Assembly (NCBI GenBank): GCA_018661775.1 | Contig: JABJHO010000053.1 | Location: 1-45,052, forward strand | Source of the DNA: Candidatus Magasanikiibacteriota bacterium | GTDB taxonomy: Bacteria; Patescibacteriota; Patescibacteriia; Magasanikbacterales; UBA922 | DNA: 45,052 nucleotides | Direction: 5' to 3' | Shown here: positions 24,706 to 32,216 of the stretch, in pieces | Numbering within the stretch: position 1 is the first letter of the stretch | Layout: each line of letters opens with the position of its first letter | Notes under the pieces: model-generated | Told to the model about the DNA's origin: nothing | The model's input: only the letters and a program-made list of their open reading frames with translations | The model's database searches: none | Position numbers and translations under genes: made by a program

Positions 24706-25923
24706 ATGGAGATTACCCGCATGCCACAAAAACCAAAAGAGATACGAGAAGTGTATATGGATAATGCCGCAGCCACAAAAATGGATGCAAGTGTTTTTGA
24801 TGTATTTATGAAAAAAAGTAAAGAGGCGTACGCAAACCCATCTTCAATACATTCACCAGGATGTATGGCGCGTAAAGGTGTGGAAGTTGCAAGAGGTGAT
24901 ATATCACGCATATTGCACACACAACCCGATACCATACTATTTACGAGCGGTGCAACCGAATCATGTAATCTTGCAATCTCAGGGGTCTTATCAGGTGACC
25001 CAGGTCACGTGATTGCTGTAAGGACCGAACATCATGCGGTGTTGCGTCCAATTGCTGCTGCAGAGAAAAGAGGGTGGTCTGTGACATATATTGACGTGGA
25101 TGAATACGGGAGAGTTGCAGTACAAGACATTGCACGTGCGATTACTGACAAAACAATCCTTGTTTGTGTTATGTATGCAAACAATGAGATGGGGGCTATT
25201 GCACCTATTGCTGAAATTGGAAAAACAATACTAAAATGGAGAAAGAAACAACAGACGGTATTTCCATATTTTTTTACTGATGCGTGCCAAATTCCAGGCA
25301 ATGCAACACTTGATGTAGAAAAGCTTCATGTTGATCTCATGACCTTGAGTAGTGCTAAAATTCATGGACCAAAAGGTGTTGGTTTGTTATACAAAAGAAG
25401 AGGTGTTGTGGTTTCTCCGCAACTTCTTGGAGGTGGGCAGGAGTTTGGGTTACGGGCAGGAACAGAACATGGTGCAGCTATTGTGGCATTTGCCAAGGCG
25501 CTTGAAGTGGCGACAAACACAGAAGGTAATCAGTGTGCACAGATAAGAGAGGTGCGAAATTATTTATGGCAGTGTATTGTTAAGAATATTCCGGGTGCTC
25601 ACTTACATGGTCCAACAATAGAAACGAATGGAGATGAGGCAAGATTGGCTAATAATCTCCTTATTTCTTTTGAGGGTATTGAAGGTGAGGTGCTTCAGTT
25701 GTATCTTGATGCATATGGGATTTATGTGGGTGTTGGTGCGGCATGTACTGTGGAGGAATCGGAAAAGTCCCATGTACTTGAGGCTATGGGGTTGTCTGCT
25801 GATGTAGCCAATACAACAATTCGGTGGAGTATGAGTAAATATACAACAAACGAAGATGTGGAGTATGTTATGCATTATTTACCAGGAGTAGTAGAAACTA
25901 TTCGTTTATCTCATGATATATGA
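24706..25923 (+). CDS. Cysteine desulfurase, NifS/IscS type (class I)
   Basis: 405 residues. PLP-enzyme landmarks: YMDNAAATKMD, TSGATESCNLAI, EHHAVLRP, and the Schiff-base lysine in SSAKIHGPKG (K218). The active-site Cys is C347 in GAACTVEESEKSHVL, a loop of class I (IscS/NifS) length. It removes sulfur from cysteine as a persulfide for cluster assembly. A second, class II desulfurase lies four genes later, so this operon encodes both types. An in-frame ATG at 24721 is an alternative start. Overlaps sufB by ATGA. Confidence 0.92.
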   Translation: MEITRMPQKPKEIREVYMDNAAATKMDASVFDVFMKKSKEAYANPSSIHSPGCMARKGVEVARGDISRILHTQPDTILFTSGATESCNLAISGVLSGDPGHVIAVRTEHHAVLRPIAAAEKRGWSVTYIDVDEYGRVAVQDIARAITDKTILVCVMYANNEMGAIAPIAEIGKTILKWRKKQQTVFPYFFTDACQIPGNATLDVEKLHVDLMTLSSAKIHGPKGVGLLYKRRGVVVSPQLLGGGQEFGLRAGTEHGAAIVAFAKALEVATNTEGNQCAQIREVRNYLWQCIVKNIPGAHLHGPTIETNGDEARLANNLLISFEGIEGEVLQLYLDAYGIYVGVGAACTVEESEKSHVLEAMGLSADVANTTIRWSMSKYTTNEDVEYVMHYLPGVVETIRLSHDI

Positions 25924-27329
25924 AAAATACACTATCAAAAAACTATACAATAGATCGCTCAATGTTTGACGCGGCCAATAAAGATACTTCACGGTATAAA
26001 GCTGCTCCAGGTCTCACAAGAGACGTGGTACTTCAGATTTCAAAAGAAAAAAATGAACCGGCCTGGATGTTAGAGAAGCGGCTCAAGGCATACGAGTATT
26101 TTATGGCAGCAGAGATGCCAACATGGGGCCCTGATTTATCAGAACTAGATTTAGATACTATATCATATTTTATTCAACCAGACGCAAGAGAAGAGCGCAG
26201 CTGGGATGATGTGCCAGAAGATATTAAACAGACGTTTGATAAATTAGGTATTCCTGAGGCAGAAAAGGCTGCACTTGCTGGCGTTGGTGCACAATACGAC
26301 TCAGAGATGGTGTATCATAATATTAAAGAAGATTTGGCAAAACAGGGTGTTGTGTTTGTAAATATGGATACTGCGGTGCATGAGTATCCAGAAATGGTAA
26401 AAAAATATTTCATGACACAGTGTGTACCAATTAATGATCACAAATTTGTAATGATGCATGGTGCGGTATGGTCTGGTGGGACATTTATTTATATACCAAA
26501 AGGAGTGAAAGTAGCGTTGCCGCTACAGGCATATTTTCGTATGAACACCGAAAGTGGTGGGCAGTTTGAACATACGCTTATTATTGCTGATGAGGGTGCA
26601 GAAGTACAATACATAGAAGGGTGTAGTGCGCCAAGATATACAACAAACTCAATCCATGCGGGGTGTGTAGAAATTTTTGTACATAAACATGCGCGTGTAT
26701 CATATTTTTCTATAGAAAATTGGTCAAAAAATACTTACAACCTTAATACGAAGCGTGCGCTTGTGGATGAGTGTGGGGTTATTGATTGGGTAAATGGTAA
26801 CATGGGGAGCGGAAAAACCATGTTGTACCCATCTTCGGTATTGCGTGGAAGGGGGGCAAAATCAGACAGCCTTGGTATTGCTTTTGCGGGAGATGGGCAA
26901 GATCAAGATACAGGGGCAAAAGTAATACATGCTGCCCCAGAAACCACATCTACAATTAGGGCAAAATCAATATCAAGAAGTGGTGGGATAGCCTCGTATC
27001 GAGGACTTGTGCAAGTAAAGAAAAAAGCAGAACATACGGTATCTTCTGTGGAGTGTGATGCCCTACTTATTGGTGATGGTGCTGTTTCTCAAACATTTCC
27101 ATACATGGATGTGGCAAATAGCACTGCGCAGGTGGCTCATGAGGCTCGTGTGGGGAGGATTGGTGACGAAGAGGTGTTCTACCTCATGTCTCGTGGTTTA
27201 AACAAAGAGCGTGCCATGCAGTTGGTGGTTAATGGTTTTATTGAACCGGTGATAAAGGCATTGCCTCTTGAGTATGCTTTAGAGCTTAATCGGCTTATAG
27301 AGATAGAAATGGAAGGGGCAATAGGATAA
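25920..27329 (+). CDS. sufB: Fe-S cluster assembly protein SufB
   Basis: 469 residues, near the family length. Conserved segments: QPDAREERSWDDVPEDIKQTFDKLGIPEAE, GAVWSGGTFIYIPKGVKV, EGCSAPRYTTNSIHAG, and the C-terminal 'SSVECDALLIGDGAVSQTFPYMDVAN' with the Cys equivalent to the catalytic sulfur acceptor, followed by HEARVGRIG. SufB with SufC and SufD is the scaffold that builds Fe-S clusters. The ATG overlaps the stop of the desulfurase gene, so translation is probably coupled. Confidence 0.97.
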   Translation: MKNTLSKNYTIDRSMFDAANKDTSRYKAAPGLTRDVVLQISKEKNEPAWMLEKRLKAYEYFMAAEMPTWGPDLSELDLDTISYFIQPDAREERSWDDVPEDIKQTFDKLGIPEAEKAALAGVGAQYDSEMVYHNIKEDLAKQGVVFVNMDTAVHEYPEMVKKYFMTQCVPINDHKFVMMHGAVWSGGTFIYIPKGVKVALPLQAYFRMNTESGGQFEHTLIIADEGAEVQYIEGCSAPRYTTNSIHAGCVEIFVHKHARVSYFSIENWSKNTYNLNTKRALVDECGVIDWVNGNMGSGKTMLYPSSVLRGRGAKSDSLGIAFAGDGQDQDTGAKVIHAAPETTSTIRAKSISRSGGIASYRGLVQVKKKAEHTVSSVECDALLIGDGAVSQTFPYMDVANSTAQVAHEARVGRIGDEEVFYLMSRGLNKERAMQLVVNGFIEPVIKALPLEYALELNRLIEIEMEGAIG

Positions 27330-27333
27330 TTAT

Positions 27334-28404
27334 ATGATTGATACGAAAAAAACAACACACTCACGTTCTTTACCAGAGTATATGTCGTATGGTTTGGGTA
27401 TTGGATATAGTACTGCTGATACGGTATTTGGTGAAGGAGTGACTAGCTGTATAGTTGAGTGCACTACACGTGTCACCACTGTTTCTGGTATACAAAAAAA
27501 GAGGTGTGCAGAGGATATACAGACGTACTTATCGTATTTGGCTGATCACGCCGTTTATCAAACGTTTTGGGAGGAGCATCTTGTTTCCGTCCCAAACATA
27601 CAGATGATAACCATAGACAAGGAAGGGGTGTATGATCTGGGCATTACTTCTCAAAATTCTAGCGAAGGCGTAGTGTTTGTTCGTGTAAAACAAGGGTGTG
27701 CGGTGCAAATACATGAAAGACTGTGTTCTCGGGATATGCTGCGCCTTATTGTGCATATTGAGATAGAGCAAGATGCTTCTGTGGAGTATGTGTCTGTACC
27801 AGAAAAAGAGAGCCAAGGGGTGTTGTTTGTACATAGAACATTTGTGGCACACAAATCATCTTCGGTAACAGTTGTGGATGGAGTTCCCCAAAAAAAGTTG
27901 GGGAAAACATCAATACTTTCTTGTTTGGTTGGTACACAGGCATCGAGTGGAGTGTATGGCGTAACATATGGTAAAGGGAATGCTGTGTCAGACGTATTTC
28001 ACCAAACAACCCATCTGAGAGAGTCTACGTCATCTCACATGCATACAGAAAGCGTATTAGACCAACATGCACATACGATTTATCGAAGTCTCATTGATAT
28101 ACAAGATAATGCGGTGCAGGCAAAGGGGCACCAAACACAGCACACTACACTTCTTTCTGGTAGTGCTAAAATACAAAGTATTCCTAATTTGACTGTTTCA
28201 CAAAAGGATGTAGAGTGTACTCATGGAGTAAGTATTTCTCAACCTGATAAGGAGGCAACATTTTACCTCTCTTCTCGTGGGATACCAGAGGACAAAGTAC
28301 GGCAGCAACTTATCGTTGCACGGTGCAATACTATACTTTCTTATATTAGTGATCCTACTATACGAGAGGAAATACTGTCTTATGTAGAAAGTTTAACGAT
28401 ATAA
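27334..28404 (+). CDS. sufD: Fe-S cluster assembly protein SufD
   Basis: 356 residues. The N-terminal 200 residues are divergent. The C-terminal half has the SufBD beta-helix pattern, with HTTLLSGSAKIQSIPNL and CTHGVSISQPDKEATFYLSSRGI, where the His after Cys-Thr corresponds to the functional His of SufD. It forms the SufBC2D complex with its neighbours. It follows sufB by 4 bp. Confidence 0.88.
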   Translation: MIDTKKTTHSRSLPEYMSYGLGIGYSTADTVFGEGVTSCIVECTTRVTTVSGIQKKRCAEDIQTYLSYLADHAVYQTFWEEHLVSVPNIQMITIDKEGVYDLGITSQNSSEGVVFVRVKQGCAVQIHERLCSRDMLRLIVHIEIEQDASVEYVSVPEKESQGVLFVHRTFVAHKSSSVTVVDGVPQKKLGKTSILSCLVGTQASSGVYGVTYGKGNAVSDVFHQTTHLRESTSSHMHTESVLDQHAHTIYRSLIDIQDNAVQAKGHQTQHTTLLSGSAKIQSIPNLTVSQKDVECTHGVSISQPDKEATFYLSSRGIPEDKVRQQLIVARCNTILSYISDPTIREEILSYVESLTI

Positions 28405-28407
28405 CAT

Positions 28408-29625
28408 ATGAAAGATATTCGTACACAATTTACTGCACTTTCTGACACAACTAACCTTGTGTATCTTGATAGTGCTGCAACAGCATTGGTGCCAGAAATA
28501 GTGTTGGATGCCATGTCGTTGTATTATAAGAAATATCCTGCAAATGTACACAGGGGGTTATATGACATGTCTATAGAAGCGACACAACAATATGAAGGTG
28601 CGCGAAAAAGTGTGGCACAATTTATTGGCGCTTCTCCGGATGAAGTAGTGTTTACTTCAGGAACAACACAAGGTATAAACATGCTTGCTGTGGCATTAAA
28701 AAAACAGCTTACTTCAGACGATGTAATAGTATTAACACGATATGAGCATCATGCCAATCTTATTCCATGGCAACAGTTGGCGAGTGAGGTTGGGTGTGAA
28801 TTACGTTTTATTGACCTTATCCTCACTGGAGATGAGAAGTATACGGTGGATATGGAATCGGCACGCACATGTATTGATGCACAAGTAAAAGTAGTGGCAT
28901 ATTCGGCAGCGTCTCATGTTCTTGGAACCATTGCGCCGATACAAGAAATACAACACCTTGCAAAAGCTGTTGGCGCAATCACAGTTATTGATGCGGCACA
29001 AGCCATTGCGCACATGCCACTTAATGTAAAAGAAATTGATTGTGATTTTTTAGTATTTTCTGGACATAAGTTATATGGGCCCACTGGTGTTGGTGTGTTA
29101 TACGGAAAAAAAGAACACCTTGAGAAACTTGCACCGGTATCTTTTGGTGGTGGTATGGTTGAAACTGTTTCATATACGAGTGCCACGTGGGCAAAAGGCC
29201 CAGCAAAGTTTGAGCCAGGCACCCCATCTATTGCTGCGGTAATTGGACTTGGGGCTGCGGTAAAATTTATCACTTCAGTGGGTTGGAAGAGTATATGTGC
29301 TCACGAAAAGGACATTATACAATACGCACAAGATGTTCTTGGAAATGATACTCATATTGAAGTACTGGGCCCAACACACGACACGGATCGTATAGCGGTC
29401 TTCTCTTTTTGTGTCTCAGGAATTCATGCACATGATGTTGCCGAAATTTGCAATAGATCACACGTAGCGGTTCGAGCGGGGCATCATTGTGCAATACCTC
29501 TGCTGAAGTATATAGGAAAAGAAAGTGTGGTACGAGCGTCTTGTGGTATATACACGTCCAGAGAAGATATAGAAAGACTTGCTACCGCGCTCACTGAAGC
29601 AAAACGTATTTTTTCTGTAACATAA
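28408..29625 (+). CDS. sufS: Cysteine desulfurase SufS (class II)
   Basis: 405 residues. Landmarks: LDSAATALVP, NVHRGLYDMS, FTSGTTQGINMLA, EHHANLIPW, Schiff-base lysine K221 in FSGHKLYGPTGVG, and catalytic C361 in VRAGHHCAIPLL. The short Cys loop is the class II (SufS) form that hands persulfide to SufU or SufE. SufU is encoded next. Three bp after sufD. Confidence 0.95.
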   Translation: MKDIRTQFTALSDTTNLVYLDSAATALVPEIVLDAMSLYYKKYPANVHRGLYDMSIEATQQYEGARKSVAQFIGASPDEVVFTSGTTQGINMLAVALKKQLTSDDVIVLTRYEHHANLIPWQQLASEVGCELRFIDLILTGDEKYTVDMESARTCIDAQVKVVAYSAASHVLGTIAPIQEIQHLAKAVGAITVIDAAQAIAHMPLNVKEIDCDFLVFSGHKLYGPTGVGVLYGKKEHLEKLAPVSFGGGMVETVSYTSATWAKGPAKFEPGTPSIAAVIGLGAAVKFITSVGWKSICAHEKDIIQYAQDVLGNDTHIEVLGPTHDTDRIAVFSFCVSGIHAHDVAEICNRSHVAVRAGHHCAIPLLKYIGKESVVRASCGIYTSREDIERLATALTEAKRIFSVT

Positions 29626-29630
29626 GTACT

Positions 29631-30017
29631 ATGGATGATATACTATACAAAGAATACATTCTTGAGTTGTACAGAGACCCGCTGCACAAAAAGAACATAA
29701 CACACCCAACCATGCACGGAAAAGCAGTAAATCAGTCGTGTGGTGATGATATTACGGTTATGTTATTGGTAGATGATACTGATAGAATTACTGACGCAGG
29801 CCATCAAGGTGTTGGTTGTGCCATCTCTCAAGCGGCTGTTTCGTTACTGATTGACTGGTGTATAGGAAAAACAATCAGAGAACTGAACGAACTGACCCAA
29901 GAGCATGTTGTTGATATGCTAGGCATCCATATATCGTACGCAAGAAAAAATTGTGCGACACTAGGTTACGTGGCACTTACTCAGGCTATACAATTGTATG
30001 AAAGAAAAAACATATAA
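29631..30017 (+). CDS. sufU: Sulfur-transfer/scaffold protein SufU
   Basis: 128 residues. The zinc or cluster ligands of the SufU/IscU fold are all present: C37 with D39 in QSCGDD, C63 in GVGCAIS, and C108 in RKNCATLG. SufU accepts sulfur from SufS in Gram-positive-type systems. The gene overlaps the following NUDIX gene by 20 bases, which indicates tight coupling. Confidence 0.94.
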   Translation: MDDILYKEYILELYRDPLHKKNITHPTMHGKAVNQSCGDDITVMLLVDDTDRITDAGHQGVGCAISQAAVSLLIDWCIGKTIRELNELTQEHVVDMLGIHISYARKNCATLGYVALTQAIQLYERKNI

Positions 30018-30459
30018 CCCAATACAATTAAAAAACTACCCTTATGACTTGGTGTTGGAAAATACTCGCAAAAATCATAGTGAGTATGAAAATGCCATTC
30101 CGATTGTTATAGGCGTGGTAAGAAAAGAGGACGACATGCTCATTGTGCGAAATAAGAAATGTCCATATTGGCAATTTGTCACAGGACATCTGGAGCCCAA
30201 AGAATCAGCAGAACAGGCAATTGTTCGCGAGGTATTAGAAGAAACAGGGGTGCACGCCACGGTAAAGAGGTTTTTACGGACGTATCCATGTGTAGGAAAA
30301 TGTCTCTATCTATTTATTGCCTTTGAGCTAGAATATGTGTCGGGAGAGGTGGGGCCAAATGATGACGTGGACGAAGCCAAGTGGGTGCATAAAAATGAGA
30401 TGTGTGCCTTTAGGGAAGAAGGTCCTTCTCAGGATATGTTGGATTATTATATTAAATAA
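29998..30459 (+). CDS. NUDIX hydrolase inside the Fe-S assembly operon
   Basis: 153 residues. The NUDIX box is canonical: GHLEPKESAEQAIVREVLEETG (G-x5-E-x7-REVLEETG). The ATG lies inside sufU (20-base overlap), and sufC follows 6 bp after its stop. NUDIX enzymes cleave nucleoside diphosphate derivatives; the substrate is unknown. It is not a standard Suf component. FAD or NAD housekeeping for the linked flavoprotein is one guess without direct support. Confidence 0.88.
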   Translation: MKEKTYNPIQLKNYPYDLVLENTRKNHSEYENAIPIVIGVVRKEDDMLIVRNKKCPYWQFVTGHLEPKESAEQAIVREVLEETGVHATVKRFLRTYPCVGKCLYLFIAFELEYVSGEVGPNDDVDEAKWVHKNEMCAFREEGPSQDMLDYYIK

Positions 30460-30465
30460 ATTATT

Positions 30466-31209
30466 ATGAGCCTGGATATACAAAATTTGCATGTTCGTGT
30501 AAAAGAAAAAGAAATCCTTCGTGGAGTTTCCCTTTGTGTTGAAAAAAATAAAGTAGTAGTTGTTATGGGCCCAAATGGTTCGGGTAAATCTACATTGGCA
30601 AATAGTATAGGGGGGCACCCAACATATGACATAACAGGTGGAGTGATTACTGTGGATGGAGAACCGATACACACACTGCCACCAGATGAGCGAGCAAAGA
30701 AGGGGGTGTTTTTGTCTATGCAGTATATTCCAGAGATTCCTGGAGTGAGTATTGCGCACTTCCTACGAACGGCATATAACAGTGTGTTTGATCAAACAGT
30801 GAATCCTTTGAAATTTTATAAGATTCTAGAAGAGAAGGCAAAAGAACTGTTATTAGATGTGAGTTTTTTGAAACGGGATATGGGTGTTGGCTTCTCTGGT
30901 GGTGAAAAAAAGAAACTAGAGATGTTACAGCTTTCAGTGTTGTTACCAAAATATGCGATCTTAGATGAAACAGACTCTGGATTGGATGTAGATGCCTTAC
31001 GTACCGTTGCTTGTGGTATTAATAATTTTGTTGCTGCTGGTGGGGGTGTACTACTTATTACGCATTATCACAGATTATTAGAATATGTTACGCCAGATGC
31101 AGTGCTTATAATGGAGCAGGGGAGTATTGTGCAAAGAGGGGGGAAAGAGCTGGCAAAAAAAATTGAACGTGATGGGTATGCAAATGATAAGAAACATGAT
31201 ATAACGTAA
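30466..31209 (+). CDS. sufC: Fe-S assembly ATPase SufC
   Basis: 247 residues. ABC ATPase with Walker A GPNGSGKS (35-42), the Suf-typical 'GVFLSMQYIPEIPGV' Q-loop, signature FSGGEKKKLEMLQ, Walker B YAILDETDSGLDVDAL, and the H-loop ITHYHRLL. It energises the SufBCD scaffold. It is separated from sufB and sufD by sufS, sufU and the NUDIX gene, unlike the usual sufCBD order. Confidence 0.97.
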   Translation: MSLDIQNLHVRVKEKEILRGVSLCVEKNKVVVVMGPNGSGKSTLANSIGGHPTYDITGGVITVDGEPIHTLPPDERAKKGVFLSMQYIPEIPGVSIAHFLRTAYNSVFDQTVNPLKFYKILEEKAKELLLDVSFLKRDMGVGFSGGEKKKLEMLQLSVLLPKYAILDETDSGLDVDALRTVACGINNFVAAGGGVLLITHYHRLLEYVTPDAVLIMEQGSIVQRGGKELAKKIERDGYANDKKHDIT

Positions 31210-31213
31210 GTAT

Positions 31214-31501
31214 ATGATTAAAAAAGAACGTGTCATTGAAGAGTTGGAAACAGTAATGGATCCTGAGATCGGTCTAGATATTTATACGCTAGGCTTGGTT
31301 TATGATATGATATATACATCAGAAGAATTAATAACAATTGTAATGACGTACACCACACCACTATGCCCTTTTGGTCCCATGTTGCAAGAAAACATAGAAG
31401 CAGCATTGAAAGGTCTTGGCTTTGAGAAGGTGGTTATTACACTGACATTTGACCCACCTTGGGAGCCACCAGAAAATCTCCGTGAGATGATGGGGGTATA
31501 A
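31214..31501 (+). CDS. MIP18/DUF59-family Fe-S assembly factor (SufT-like)
   Basis: 95 residues. Family signature MDPEIGLDIYTLGLVYDM near the start, a conserved Cys in TTPLCPFGPML, and FDPPWEPPENLREMMG at the end. Members act in Fe-S cluster delivery or maturation. It follows sufC by 4 bp, in keeping with that role. Confidence 0.92.
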   Translation: MIKKERVIEELETVMDPEIGLDIYTLGLVYDMIYTSEELITIVMTYTTPLCPFGPMLQENIEAALKGLGFEKVVITLTFDPPWEPPENLREMMGV

Positions 31502-31512
31502 TATATGCTATT

Positions 31513-31812
31513 ATGAAACAAATACGAGTATGTAAAAGTGGTGCGTGTTCAAGTTTTGGTGCAAAACGCATAATGGAAGAGATTAGTACGCAAACTGGAG
31601 TGGCGCCTGGAGAAAAGAACGATACGTATGATCTTGGGTATTGTGGGTGTTTTGGGTGGTGTGCAAAAGCACCATGTGTAGAAACTGATGGTGAAAAGAT
31701 TATTTTTTCTTGTGAGCCAGAAACAATTATGCAAAAAATTAACGATAATGAAGGGGTGCTGATGGAAGAAAAAGAAATAGATATTTCTATTGATCCTCTT
31801 ACGTCAGTATAA
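31513..31812 (+). CDS. Thioredoxin-fold 2Fe-2S ferredoxin
   Basis: 99 residues. Cys pattern C7-x4-C12 and C46-x3-C50 (extra Cys at 44 and 55), in VCKSGACSSFGA and YCGCFGWCAKAPC, matching the thioredoxin-like 2Fe-2S ferredoxins related to NuoE. It may serve as an electron carrier for cluster assembly together with the divergent flavoprotein; this pairing is inferred from context. An acidic tail follows the domain. Confidence 0.8.
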   Translation: MKQIRVCKSGACSSFGAKRIMEEISTQTGVAPGEKNDTYDLGYCGCFGWCAKAPCVETDGEKIIFSCEPETIMQKINDNEGVLMEEKEIDISIDPLTSV

Positions 31813-31821
31813 TATATTTTT

Positions 31822-32157
31822 ATGGAAGATGTTCAAGATATTATAAAAAAGAATAACGCAATAGCAGAGGCTGACTCACTTATTGTGACACCAAAAAACC
31901 TCCCTGATGACATATCTCAAGGGGTAACAAAAGAGGGGGCTATTCGTAGAATTGTAGTTGATCGAACGGCATGTATTGGGGCTCGTCCGTGTGTGGTGGT
32001 TGCAGAAAAGTTATTTCAGGTGGATGACGAAAATTTGGCGTATGTGGTTGATCCAAATGCTGTTGATCAGGAAACTATTCGCATGGCTGCTGAATCATGC
32101 CCTGTTTTGGCCATACTTCTTTACGATAAAGATGGGAATCAAATCTTCCCAAACTAA
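31822..32157 (+). CDS. Ferredoxin with a three-cysteine cluster motif
   Basis: 111 residues. The single-cluster ferredoxin pattern VDRTACIGARPCVVVAEKLF...ESCPVLAI is clear, with C51, C57 and C93. The middle Cys of the usual C-x2-C-x2-C is Ala54, which leaves three ligands, a pattern seen in 3Fe-4S ferredoxins. It is the last gene of the operon and a likely electron donor in it. A 45-residue N-terminal extension is unexplained. Confidence 0.82.
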   Translation: MEDVQDIIKKNNAIAEADSLIVTPKNLPDDISQGVTKEGAIRRIVVDRTACIGARPCVVVAEKLFQVDDENLAYVVDPNAVDQETIRMAAESCPVLAILLYDKDGNQIFPN

Positions 32158-32190
32158 AACACCTTCGCAACAAGAGTGAGCGGGGTAGAA

Positions 32191-32216
32191 AAAAACAGCG
32201 TAGGAGCTGTTTTTTT
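32191..32216. terminator. Terminator of the Fe-S operon, also reached by clpB
   Basis: AAAAACAGC (32191-32199), loop, GCTGTTTTT (32206-32214), more T to 32216. The clpB stop codon overlaps its right edge. Confidence 0.88.

Noticed and set aside
24706-29625. A nitrogenase or Isc operon
   Set aside because: A NifS/IscS-type enzyme is present, but no iscU, iscA, hscA, hscB or nif genes are near; the SufBCD/SufU genes define the system as Suf.
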